Below, piece after piece: positions 57,401-63,500 of a DNA stretch of 64,000 bases. The position numbers and the translations under genes were made by a program. The notes beneath the pieces were generated by a model. That model was not told where the DNA came from. It saw only the letters and a program-made list of their open reading frames with translations, and searched no databases. The stretch spans positions 248,001 to 312,000 of the forward strand of contig JACATO010000648.1 of NCBI GenBank assembly GCA_018389105.1. The letters are read 5' to 3'. This DNA is from Nautilus pompilius. Lineage: Eukaryota; Mollusca; Cephalopoda; Nautilida; Nautilidae. Each line of letters starts with the position of its first letter. Positions within the stretch are counted from its first letter, which is position 1.

Positions 57401-59512
57401 CCGTAAAAGTAAAAAAAAAAAAAATAAATATTTGATTTTTGTTAAAAACAATAACAGATTGCTTGGAGAACATGTCAGTTCGTGCCTTTCATGTCTAAGT
57501 CGGGATTTGTTGTCTGAACAAGGACTAGCTCGTACTTGAGGTCACACAAACAAGGCGCATCTGTGTAGAGAAAAATATCATCCCACGTCATCGCGGCCTA
57601 TGAAAAATGGCAGCCGAACTACGTCTTGTCGGTCTGAAGCAATAGTGACAAGTTAGGTCAGGCAATAGGGGGCCGTCTCAGACACCCTAAGACTTTAAAT
57701 GGAACTCGATAAAGGTTACAGTCGTTTACCGTATTCTTCGGATTATAAGCTGGTGTGGAGTAATGGTAGAACTGGCTAATTTCACACCCCCTCCCCTACT
57801 TTCTTTCATAGATAAGTCGATTTGGAAGGCGTATAAGACGGGCTGGATAAACTACGGCGACCAATACATCATCAACCGCCCCCCCCCATGACCATGTCAC
57901 GTCACCGGTATCTACAGGCTCGTGAATATTAATTAGCTGTTTGTACGCATCACTGAAGAACTTAGCAGGGCGATCTTTCCGGGTGTTGAAATAGTTTTGC
58001 AACATGTTTGGAATTAGATTCTTTAAACAAACTGAAAATCGTTATCATCGGTTCCAGTATCGACGGACCGGTGTCTGCTTTTAGTCACTGCAAGGCATCA
58101 GTGGCCATCAGGTGATCTCGTGCCATTTGCGCCGTCCTACCTTTCAAAAAGTCCAGCGGGGTCGTTACTGTTCGTCTTCGACGCTTCTATCTCATTTTCA
58201 GATGTTACAGCGGACTCAAATCCAGAAATTAAACTCTTAGTTCTGGTTTCCGATGGCACGAGTCGATCGGCATTCAGCTGGGTTTCGGGTTGTCCCGACA
58301 TTTGGGGTTTACACCCAGGCCAACACGGCGTTCTATGGTTGGATGACATGGTAAATACCGTATCCCGGCGAGAGGAAGATGGCGCAGAGAACTGTAAAGA
58401 CGGGTCATTCGTCGTTTGCGATTTGTTTGGCCTTTAGTCTCAGCTGTACAGTGCAAAGTCCCCAACACACGGTGGCGATCGGATAGCAGATATTTCTCAA
58501 ACTTATTCTCAATGTATCCTTCACTCTAAGCCGGTCTTAGCGCATTTCTTGCCGACGCCATGTTTTCTGTGGGCAGCCATGTTACCACGACGAACTTAAC
58601 TTCCAGCTTGAAGGCTGCTACGTATGACTTGTGTGACATAACAGGAGGCATTTTGAGACGAGGTAGAATAGGTTTTTTGGGGGGGGGTATTTATACATAG
58701 AATTAAAAAGGTAGATAGAACATAATTGGTGAGCTCGCACTTATTAGTGATTGGATAATTTTGCATGCTTCCGTAAGTGCATGAACAGCGAATTGCTCAC
58801 CCAGTTGGCAAACATTCCTGGGAATCTTAGTTTATTTCAGAAAATAACAGACTTTGTCATTTTTTTTAAAAAATATTTTCATTAAAGCAATCTCAACGAC
58901 TCTATCCATAGATAGGTCGAAGCTGTTTCTTTTTTAAAAAATTAAGTTCCAGACATAAGCATCACTTGGAAGTGGACGACGGCTTTTTTCTTGTTAGTGT
59001 CGTTGAATTTAACGCCTGAAATGAAATTTAAAATAATAATAATAACAATAATAGTAAATTAGCTTATCGTATACCCCCTGTCTCCATCTTTTAGGTAGAC
59101 TATAATTCTGCATCCGTTATATAAACACTGGCGTTAAAAACAATGAGTCCACTACACGAAAGCTTTTATCTTTTTCGTCAATTTTTTTCCAACATTTTTA
59201 CTGTTAATGAAAAACGCTTTGTCCCAGCAGGCGGCGGGTGGGCGAGTCTGCGCGGGTTCGATTTCAGCTGGGATCCGGCTGAACCCTGGCAGGGTTCTCC
59301 TCGCTTTTCCTCAGCAGCCGGACGTGGCCTTTTGACAGAGAAGATGACGACGACGACCCACCACGCCTTTTGTTAACGTAATCGTGAACCCCGTGGTGGA
59401 TTCCGGAGACAAGCGAGAAGAGTAGCGACCATCGTCCAATATGACGAGGCAACCGAAATATCCCAACGAACAGTAGAATCCAGCAAACGATGTAGCAGAA
59501 CATCCTGACCAT
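27362..59512 (-). CDS. mesh: Mesh/SUSD2-family membrane protein (NIDO-IPT-AMOP-VWD-Sushi-TM)
   Basis: Exons on the minus strand: 59362-59512, 56993-57120, 56119-56442, 54890-54988, 53560-53728, 53142-53393, 48293-48468, 47926-48089, 46650-46937, 44903-45171, 43207-43347, 41319-41504, 39836-39975, 38714-38837, 36307-36531, 33618-33806, 32548-32683, optional 30225-30299, 27362-27458. Every junction is GT-AG and every phase fits, giving about 1,110 residues (1,085 without the optional exon). Domain order by residue: signal/N-terminal 1-50, NIDO 52-290, IPT/TIG 291-374, linker 375-490, AMOP 560-670, VWD 674-870, tail of VWD region 871-945, Sushi 947-1008, membrane helix 1018-1042, short cytoplasmic tail. 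In Drosophila, Mesh with Ssk and Tsp2A builds smooth septate junctions of gut epithelium; vertebrate SUSD2 shares AMOP-VWD-Sushi-TM. Junction function here is inference from the family. Exons 2-17 very secure; exon 1 and tail exons less so. Confidence 0.9.
28578..28597. repeat. (AC)n microsatellite
   Basis: Ten AC units in the last intron of the Mesh-like gene. Nothing else recognisable in the surrounding 27.5-29.1 kb. Confidence 0.9.
29171..29210 (-). CDS. Possible alternative tail exon of the Mesh-like gene
   Basis: Forty bases between 'cctaaaag' and 'gtaatt' read EIPAVALIPSPG in one frame and leave AG, which joins in phase to the last exon (giving SPGSPVSD). However, it needs a preceding exon ending with one base, and neither the transmembrane exon nor the exon at 30225 supplies that. 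It may belong to an isoform with an exon I have missed, or be chance. Confidence 0.3.
30109..30215. repeat. 55-bp tandem duplication beside the cassette exon
   Basis: 'gccaggaataattgagaccc' begins at 30109 and again at 30164; the 52-55 bp that follow are identical. The pair lies just inside the intron, about 8 bp past the 5' splice site of the optional tail exon (minus sense). Identity of the copies suggests a recent duplication. Confidence 0.9.
30225..30299 (-). CDS. mesh: Mesh-like gene, optional (cassette) cytoplasmic-tail exon
   Basis: Seventy-five bases open in one frame: MALEQWPLIEPSPADKEQE and TTIPE. The donor after 30225 is gtatgc. Using the AG at 30300-30301, the exon takes one base and gives two, exactly between the transmembrane exon and the last exon, so it can be included or skipped without a frameshift. 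A second AG (30284-30285) gives a shorter 59-base form that does not fit the phase. SINE sequence abuts the upstream side. Coding look and phase are good; the acceptor is purine-rich and weak. Confidence 0.5.
30305..30420 (+). repeat. SINE body fragment next to the cassette exon
   Basis: Matches the body of the element at 18.46-18.55 kb: 'tgcttggacaccaagact' then 'tcctctcctggctccctgct'. The tRNA-like head is missing. It begins within a few bases of the proposed 3' splice site of the exon at 30225-30299. Confidence 0.5.
32064..32475. repeat. Compound GT/GA microsatellite-minisatellite
   Basis: About 410 bp of mixed (GT)n, (GA)n and 'gagaggggtgtgtgtg' runs directly downstream (minus sense) of the transmembrane exon. 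The repeated motif has a loose period of about 30-60 bp. The long minus-strand frame of Ser-Leu-Thr-His repeats across it is a translation of the satellite, not a protein. Confidence 0.95.
32548..32683 (-). CDS. mesh: Mesh-like gene, transmembrane exon
   Basis: Encodes IEVEMTNTG, then a 25-residue hydrophobic helix (LIVGVVIGVIVVIAILITVG and VCLM), then a stop-transfer cluster KRRKEAKSQKK. The exon can end two ways. Splicing at 'agtg|gtaata' (after 32548) leaves two bases that match the phase of the tail exons at 30299 and 27458. If the donor is not used, TGG TAA gives Trp and stop (32544-32546) and a tail of only a dozen residues. Confidence 0.85.
33174..33398. mobile_element. piggyBac-like MITE with TTAA target duplication
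   Basis: A 225-bp element starts CCCTCCT and ends AGGAGGG, flanked on both sides by TTAA (33170-33173 and 33399-33402). TTAA is the fixed target of piggyBac transposases, and the terminus resembles the abundant piggyBac-type MITEs known from animal genomes. Just inside the left end GGGTCTGTTTGACCC is a short palindrome, also usual in those MITEs. The interior has no transposase. It lies in the intron between Sushi and transmembrane exons. Confidence 0.85.
33618..33806 (-). CDS. mesh: Mesh-like gene, Sushi (CCP) domain exon
   Basis: A single symmetric exon encoding one complete Sushi module: KNCGNLPV, YSLGETVTVKSCHEGFVLKG, KYTCKE, then YRWQPEITAHC. The four Cys and the Trp before the last Cys are in place. 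Acceptor tttcag, donor gtaaga. Confidence 0.9.
36307..36531 (-). CDS. mesh: Mesh-like gene, post-VWD exon
   Basis: Encodes GESLFKQYVAPSSKFLPTSI with DNLTLPPDSDTVCGSDPLNH and CVYDYIVTGNRSIA. In the family this region links VWD to Sushi and has the recognisable 'C......C.fD...tgn...a' motif (CGSDPLNHLCVYDYIVTG). Phase 1 at both ends. Acceptor tttccag, donor gtacgt. Confidence 0.85.
38714..43347 (-). CDS. mesh: Mesh-like gene, von Willebrand D (VWD) domain exons
   Basis: Exons 43207-43347, 41319-41504, 39836-39975 and 38714-38837. The domain begins VLFGDPHVVTLDGLNFTFQA (family 'sfGDPHitTfDG..ytF') and continues GTYWLLRGKGFKLQGEFEQ, LDVLVNGHYQYFD, GLRLVANGGLLQLIIAVS, and ends GLLGTWDDNAKNDLEPSNW, the canonical 'GLcGnfnGd..ddf' finish in its SUSD2/Mesh form. 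Phases are 1,1,1,0,1 across the junctions. A GAGA-type repeat and a CAA microsatellite (43104-43135) lie in the introns. Function: homophilic or heterophilic extracellular assembly (family knowledge). Confidence 0.9.
40683..40931. repeat. Tandem repeat, about 75-82-bp unit with GA tract, in a VWD intron
   Basis: Three copies of 'aatgtcagtacaaagagaga' begin at 40704, 40786 and 40861, each followed by 'tgatgtcattacacag', 'atatgacatcagtag' and a (GA)n run whose length varies. Within each copy GATGTCA and TGACATC are inverted, so each could fold. Confidence 0.9.
44091..44230 (-). repeat. tRNA-derived SINE-like element in Mesh-like gene intron
   Basis: On the minus strand 44175-44230 reads 'gtgatttagtggttaggatg' (a clear A box), then 'agtctgattcc' (B box). 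The following body, on the plus strand 'aactagaatactcagagaaa' near 44103, is a motif often seen in SINE bodies and resembles 700-745 in this window. Confidence 0.5.
44903..46937 (-). CDS. mesh: Mesh-like gene, AMOP domain exons
   Basis: Exons 46650-46937 and 44903-45171. The AMOP (extracellular, adhesion-associated) signature is complete: W...DPCPCTLTQ, GRWQES, SAECSIF, CVRSAY, GAGNQCCYRKDGNLL, then DVISFYYCCLW, CQHYMDLRPTKNC and LYKPPKS. Cys pairs and the 'GaGNqCCYd..G.L' core match AMOP in MUC4, ISM and SUSD2. The intron between them holds a LINE remnant. The first exon also carries the pre-AMOP segment FVTSDIVPLGWFVSSHMKN. Confidence 0.9.
45430..46155 (-). pseudogene. Degenerate non-LTR reverse transcriptase (LINE, CR1-like) in the AMOP intron
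   Basis: In order on the minus strand: IEWKVVKGTPFRKGNKRDPG ('W..a.v.PifKkGdk.dp.NyRPis' in LINE RTs), then VVESIYK, then GKKEVDAVYFNLRDVWGS (the 'k..vd.vylDf.KAFD' block with the catalytic Asp changed to Asn and FD lost). At 45540-45720 comes LGASVNQKVKCEE, as in 'kdLGV.i...lk', and then ATKKANR. Frames change several times and there are stops, so it is dead. I could not find its ends. Confidence 0.6.
47173..47848. repeat. Minisatellite, 66-bp and 50-bp units, in a Mesh-like gene intron
   Basis: Eleven units of 'ggcatctgtctgccaggagc...' start at 47173, 47239, 47289, 47355, 47421, 47471, 47537, 47603, 47669, 47719 and 47783, with lengths 66, 50, 66, 66, 50, 66, 66, 66, 50, 64, 66. The short form lacks the 'gtatatttacag' tail and ends 'ttaaatgg'. 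Two of the three short units also share 'tttgccaggtgc'. The block 47355-47602 (66+50+66+66) is repeated as 47603-47848, a higher-order duplication of about 248 bp. Long open frames exist on both strands, but 50 is not a multiple of three and they have no start context or splice support; I do not call a protein. Confidence 0.95.
47926..48468 (-). CDS. mesh: Mesh-like gene, linker exons between IPT and AMOP
   Basis: Exons 48293-48468 and 47926-48089. The first carries TVEWSPDRLSYDPEALVEVN and LIGYREN; the second LVTFAQNVNNSEGRIQFQL and EVGIVEVKLKN. In Mesh/SUSD2-like proteins this segment between IPT and AMOP has the same 'v.W....l......v.i.l.GY.e' character (a beta-sandwich-like region). Asn residues in NNSE and KNIT give possible N-glycosylation sites. 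Donor gtcagt at 48292 is weaker than the others. Confidence 0.8.
48600..49420 (-). pseudogene. Decayed Tigger/pogo-type (CENP-B-like) transposase
   Basis: The minus strand opens at about 49355 with MSEKRSASVDAG, shifts frame, then reads SITFDVKMNVLRWVEAGE, TSTIRMILKNANKIKAS and TRLRSSLLEKMESMWMEDQ. These are the helix-turn-helix DNA-binding half of Tigger transposases ('lKiIer.EkGe...s.iar.lnlpkSTv.tIlkn', 'Eklll.WiedQ'). Further down, frame-shifted pieces VDERPFF and FIFRREKHALDF match the start of the DDE domain ('NvDEtgl.wk.mp.rtfi.reek'). On the minus strand CAGTCACGC next to TA at 49420-49422 looks like the 5' terminal repeat; no matching 3' repeat was found, so it is truncated as well as mutated. 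Confidence 0.75.
49912..50255 (-). pseudogene. 3' end of a non-LTR retrotransposon ORF2 (LINE remnant)
   Basis: The minus strand reads ILNIKWKDNILDIEVLEK, then LPSMITILKHRHLHCMGYL with HQID, matching the C-terminal 'RHLRWLGHV.RMD' region after the reverse transcriptase in many invertebrate LINEs. A frame-shifted end CRLCSICGKEG...FGCFSHS follows, the C-x2-C zinc-knuckle tail ('C..C.r...srigL.sH') typical of the same elements. The GDGRIPKDLLYGEL-type block between is scrambled. Inactive. The upstream RT is not next to it, so this is a 5'-truncated copy. Confidence 0.65.
50256..53141. other. Mesh-like gene intron 6, right part
   Basis: No exon seen. Around 52710-52892 the minus strand has a 60-codon frame with a protein-like look (LPALRGLSKRLNDLLNPK) that I cannot assign; it could be debris of another retroelement. 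The rest is AT-rich without clear repeats. Confidence 0.35.
53142..53393 (-). CDS. mesh: Mesh-like gene, IPT/TIG domain exon
   Basis: A single exon, symmetric in phase 1, encoding KLSVHPSYAGMFGGAMIDIS followed by GPCL, KCKFGD, RCPVPHLFERD and LSLSVDGG. This is an immunoglobulin-like IPT/TIG fold: 'P..G...GG..v.i.G.cl', a central C.F, then C.vP and the S.dgg..y motif. The two Cys pairs are as expected for this domain in Mesh proteins. Acceptor atccag, donor gtaagt. Confidence 0.85.
53560..57120 (-). CDS. mesh: Mesh-like gene, NIDO domain exons
   Basis: Four exons (56993-57120, 56119-56442, 54890-54988, 53560-53728). The NIDO (nidogen-like, extracellular) domain shows its usual marks: DGSPLFRYGVAV and the YVTPNGFLSL block (family 'vntNGvisF'), FLAPLYFSS ('iaPfwaDvd' region), AVYVTWENL, TFQLVLIANSEETYAIFNYD (family 'fQavLatDg..tfaiFnY'), then AGINAGNNKAW. 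Exon 5 continues VTGRYIFRVSGD and a Cys before the IPT exon. The wide 56.5-57 kb and 55-56 kb introns contain nothing recognisable. Confidence 0.85.
57726..58005. repeat. Possible DNA-transposon terminal fragment
   Basis: The plus strand at 57726-57750 reads 'taccgtattcttcggattat', close to the 'taccgtattt..cggactataag' ends of a widespread class of animal DNA transposons, and 'ggcgtataagacg' recurs near 57829. A minus-strand 69-codon frame (57796-58005; NYFNTRKDRPAKFFSDAYKQ) lies inside and may be its remnant. I cannot name the family and saw no matching second terminus. Confidence 0.3.
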
Positions 59513-60214
59513 TAGCTGTCACCTTGTTTCCACTTCACGATTTTGCACAATTATTGGATCCGACAAGTTATTTATGTGAATGTTAAATCTAGTCCATACC
59601 GAAAGCTTCACGCCGTCTATCTAGCTCACCTATTATCGTTTATTGCTATTAATTTGAATCATTGCCAGTAGCTCCTTTTATGCTTTTGTGTTGCCTTCAG
59701 TATTGATGATTTCTACTGCTTTGATTGGAACCTATAAACGAAACTCGCCGGGTTCTATACACAGCGAATAAGACCGAATTGTCAAAACAAACAAACAAAA
59801 AAAAAAAGATTTCGTTATAAATAAATAAATAAATAGTTTTCACTTAGTCTCAGTAGTTGTACAGTGGTAGTTATGCCAAATTGTGTCAGCAAACACACGG
59901 GATCTCTCTTTCTCTCTCTATAAAGACGCCAAATTTCTTTATTTCGCTGTGTAGTGACGTCATATCTCTATTTCTCTCTGACGCCTTTAAGATTAATTGT
60001 TTTTTTTTTTAAGAAAAAAAGTCTTCATCAGTACTAACTAATTTTGCATACAGTCCATTTACTTTTCTGTTGTTTTATTAACAAAGCAAAGCAAAAAATA
60101 AAATAAAATACGTAACACAGGAGACTGGAATTCAAACTTCAGATCATCACTAATTTATGTCTCCGCTTTCTCTTTGTCATCGTGAAGATAGGAAGGCTTA
60201 AAAAAGCACACACA

Positions 60215-60259
<45 letters not shown>

Positions 60260-61622
60260 ATATATATATAGATTTTAGATTATTCAAGAGATTGTCAAGG
60301 GATCAAAGGCTGAACACTATTCAAGGTTATTTTCTGAATTGCCAGACGTGGCTACACTTTTGTCCAACATAGAAACTCCGATGGACACCGAACAATAGCA
60401 ACCACCCGCTTTTCGAAAAAACATTTATCGTTTCCTCTTAAAGTCTTTTTACCGTTTATGTATGTGTATATTTGTTTAATCATTTTCATTCACCAGCGAA
60501 CCTCGCCAGAACCTACTTATGTATCCCGAGTAAATATTTGCTCAAGGTAAGCAAAAACAGAAAAGAAACTCTCCCGCAGGCCCAATCACCCGGCTATTCA
60601 CGTCCGGGGATGGGGAACCTGCAGCTCCCATAATCTTTCAAAATCGTCACACACACACACACACACACACAATCTGCTAATTTTCTCAACGACTCTAATT
60701 GAGATAACAGCCATCGAGAGAGACGCCGCTAATGTTGACAATGAGATGATTTTTTGCTCTGGTTCAACAAACAGCTGCCAGAACTGGGTGACGGGGAGGG
60801 GAGCATCTGCAAATACCATCCATCCAGCGCTATTTGCTCGCGCTCGCATAGTGTTCCTAAAAATATATATTTAAAAACGTTGGAATTTCCGCTCCTCGTG
60901 TAAGAGGACACAACAATGGAACGTCAGCGAACCTCTCTGCGTCGTAATCTTTTGGATAAGTAGGAAAAACGTGACACCCATCAAGCTCTTCTGCATTTAA
61001 AGAAAAAAATGTATTTAACAACAAATAAATAAAATTCCCACATGTCGCTTTTAAAAAAAGACACAACCATGATTCGATTATTAAACAAAAATGTCTGTGC
61101 TTCCGGCCGATCCTCTTCTAGCGATTGCATCCTTTTTGTTGTCGTCGATTTCAAGTTATTTAAACGAATAACCCAAATTCTTACACCAACGACTCAAAAA
61201 ATGGCGGCTTTCATTGTTTCAGTTACGGTTCACAGCGTCTAATCGTAGTGGAGACGACCAGATCGCCAAGCGTCAATAAAACAATCGTTTTCTCGATGTC
61301 GATGAATGAAAGCAGCAGTAGTCCCTCGACCCTTTAGTTGATGAACATTTCACTGTTATATCAACAACAAAAAAAAAAGTATGAACGAAGTATGAAACAA
61401 TTTAATTCTTTGTCCTTCACTCCATTCCAACGTTAACTTTAACGATGGCGTCAAGGTCTCGTTCAGCGGTTTTCTCGAGGAATTGTTAAGGGAACAGACT
61501 GCCGAGAAGAAAAGATCCCACACACGCCATTCGGTACTTAGGACACTTTACCGAATCGCTGCACTTATTACCTGATACATGACGCTTTTCACTGATGTCA
61601 ACGGAAGTTCATTAACTGCCAT
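58137..61622 (-). CDS. Unrecognised short gene, two exons
   Basis: Exon 1 (61572-61622) starts in good context (aaagATGG), encodes MAVNELPLTSVKSVMYQ and ends at a clean phase-0 donor (gtaata). Exon 2 begins after 'cgtctttacag' at 58391, also phase 0, and reads FSAPSSSRRDTVFTMSSNHR, then TPCWPGCKPQ, ETRTKSLISGFESAVTSENE and DPAGLFER, stopping at TAG 58137-58139: 101 residues in all. Alternatively exon 2 splices at 'aaag|gtagga' (58141); a possible next exon begins at 57560 after 'ctctacacag'. The product is Ser/Thr-rich, with no signal peptide or membrane helix. I do not recognise the family. The joint rests on matching phases only. Its 3.2-kb intron contains the predicted first exon of the Mesh-like gene. 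Confidence 0.45.
59362..59512 (-). CDS. mesh: Mesh-like gene, predicted first coding exon with signal peptide
   Basis: Starts MVRMFCYIVCWILLFVGIF, a short basic-then-hydrophobic stretch fitting a signal peptide. A second Met at residue 4 is an alternative start. The donor 'g|gtgggt' leaves one base (G), exactly the phase that the NIDO exon at 57120 (starting AT GGA TCA) needs; the join gives ...NKRR-DGSPLFRYG. No other minus-strand exon with a signal peptide and this phase was seen between 57.1 and 61.6 kb. Called on phase and hydrophobicity, not on homology. The full open frame runs on to 59264 without the splice. Confidence 0.55.
60206..60271. repeat. (CA)n-(TA)n microsatellite
   Basis: About 25 CA units followed by a short TA run. 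A second, shorter (CA)n lies at 60650-60671. Both are inside the intron of the short unrecognised gene. Confidence 0.95.
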
Positions 61623-61866
61623 CTTTGCTCGAGTAAATCGAAGCTTGGAAATGGTGACGCGAGCTTAAATAGATGGCTTCCATGTTTACAAAAAAGATTG
61701 GTAGCCTCACAAACTTGCAACGGCCGCAGATTATGAAAAAAAAAAACATTTCTATATTAATTTTACTCAATTATTTCAATATTTCGGCTGTTTTTAACGG
61801 GTGAATTCGCCGACTGCTTCCAAGATGGCGGCCTCCTTATTGCATATTTTCTGTAGATTTTGAAGT
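61623..61866. promoter_or_regulatory. Likely divergent promoter with a YY1-type site
   Basis: Upstream of the minus-strand start at 61622, the plus strand has AAGATGGCGGC at 61822-61832, a perfect YY1 consensus, here in the sense that often overlaps housekeeping starts. The ATG inside it opens only 12 codons before TGA, and a good donor (gaa|gtaaga, 61865) follows. This could be a 5' UTR exon of a plus-strand gene whose body is not visible. Another AAAATGGCGGC lies at 61198-61208. CG content is higher here than in most of the window. Confidence 0.45.
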
Positions 61867-61984
61867 AAGATCATGGTAGTTAGTTCTCAAGGGAAACTAG
61901 ATGGAGTACATTAACAGTGTAATAACAGATGTGTACACATCTTTTCGTTTGGTCAGCTAACTAAAAACGTGCCCTTGTAAGCGA

Positions 61985-63500
61985 TTGTCTAATGCAGTAT
62001 GTAAAAAATTAGAGAAGCGGGAAGGAAGGATGCTGAAATCCAAGCAGGCAGTCTTGCAAAACATGACAGCCATAATGCATCGGAGGCAGATTCTAGACCA
62101 TAAACTCCATCAAAACCGCTTTCTGCTCCCACACGAGAACTATCACCGTGTTGAGGTTAGCAAAGATGATATAGCAGAGAACACAGAAGACAGAACGTCC
62201 TCCGAATCTGTAGAAGAAACAATATAAAATACCAGATGATCCGGGTGAGTGGCCATTGACAATTTCAGATGTAATCGGTGTACGGACCAGTGAAAGTAAA
62301 AACGTTTGGTTTCCCACAAAATGAAACCAGTAGAAAGATTTTCAAAAGCGTATTATCAACGTACCTTGAAAATGGCGAAATCGTTAAGCGAGGTTGGCTT
62401 GTACAATCGGTCAGAAATGATTCTATTCGTTGTTTCTGCTGTAGACGATTCACAGAACAGATAGCATCAACGGCTGGGTTTTAAAGATCGGAAGAATCTT
62501 TCAAATGCGTTAGAACGACACGAAAAACCAAGTGCTCATATTTCACATTTTTCAAATTGGCAAGAGGAGATGATAATTCGATTGAAACTGGATCAAACCC
62601 CAGGCGCACAAAATCAACAAATTATCGATAAAGAATCTCAACGATGGAGATCAGTATTCATTCAGGTTATGTGCAATAATACGTTGTATAGCTACTCAGA
62701 ATCTTGCGCTTCACGGCTCTTCATCTAGAATAAACACACCTGATATCGGAATTTCTAAAAAAAAATAGTGGAATTGTTCACCTTGTTTCATAATACAAAT
62801 GAAAATCATTTAGACAGGACTGAGAGTAACGAACAAAGAGTACATTACCTGAGCCGTGCATCCAAAATGAACTGATTCAACTGATGTCACAAAACGTTTT
62901 TAAAATTCTGAATATGTTGCGAAATGCATCGTATTATTCGATAATTTTAGACTGCACTCCTGTCTGTAGCCACAATTAACAAATGACCATTATAGTACGG
63001 TTTGTATCTACAAGCTCTGGTGATATTCAAGAACATTTCCTTGGTTTTGTTGAAATCGATGATAAACTGGAAGAAGTCTAAGTGAACGAATAATGGGGGA
63101 ACTCTTGAAATTTAATATAAATATAGATAACGTGCATGGTCAATGTTATGAAAATAGCGCAAATATCAGTGGTAAGGAGAATGGAGTTCAAAGACACATG
63201 TTAAATATAAATCCACGAGCATTTTGGTCTGTATGGTCCCCATTCTTTAAATTTAGTATTAAATGATGCAGCAAAACATAATATAAACTCCAGACAGATG
63301 GACTATCTTATTAAAATTCTCACCATCTTTAACTTTGTGGTACTCGTTGGGAGTCAACGAGTTGATACAATACGACCGGTTCGATTTCATTTGGGAGAAA
63401 TCCATGACGCTTCGGTGTTCATCAAAGATGACGAAAACCTAAAAGGACCACGTGGTTATCAAAACCAGCCGACTACAAACTTATACGTTGCATCATAATA
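61985..63500 (+). pseudogene. Decayed hAT transposase of the TTF-zinc-finger (ZMYM1/DUF4371-like) type
   Basis: Pieces follow the order of this transposase family across several frames. First comes a basic N-terminus (KKLEKREGRMLKSKQAVLQN), then DPGEWPLTISDV. Next is the TTF finger (YGPVKVKTFGFPQN, GWLVQSVRNDSIRCFCCRRF), then NALERHEKPSAHISHFSNWQ. The RNase H-like core begins SYYSIILDCTPVCSHN, where the family has D-x-TPD, so one Asp is now Val and a stop follows. Then come EHFLGFVEIDDKLEE, CYENSANISGKENGVQRHML, and RPVRFHLGEIHDASVFIKDD near the end. It has about five frameshifts and several stops. No terminal repeats were found. Divergence is moderate, so it looks younger than the hAT copy at 13 kb. 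Confidence 0.8.

Noticed and set aside
57484-57560. Exon-like minus-strand block after ctctacacag reading APCLCDLKYELVLVQ then stop
   Set aside because: The acceptor is good, but that frame does not match the phase left by the exon ending at 58141; in the matching phase it stops after a few codons. Kept only as a possible alternative 3' end.
58120-58437. 105-residue plus-strand frame
   Set aside because: It is antisense to the exon at 58141-58391, whose phase-matched splice sites and start exon favour the minus strand.
59143-59376. 77-residue plus-strand frame
   Set aside because: Overlaps antisense the proposed signal-peptide exon and has no features of its own.
60857-61066. Minus-strand frame reading DGCHVFPTYPKDYDAERFA after a good acceptor at 60996
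   Set aside because: Looks protein-like, but its frame does not fit exon 1 at 61572-61622, and the frame that does fit is not convincing.
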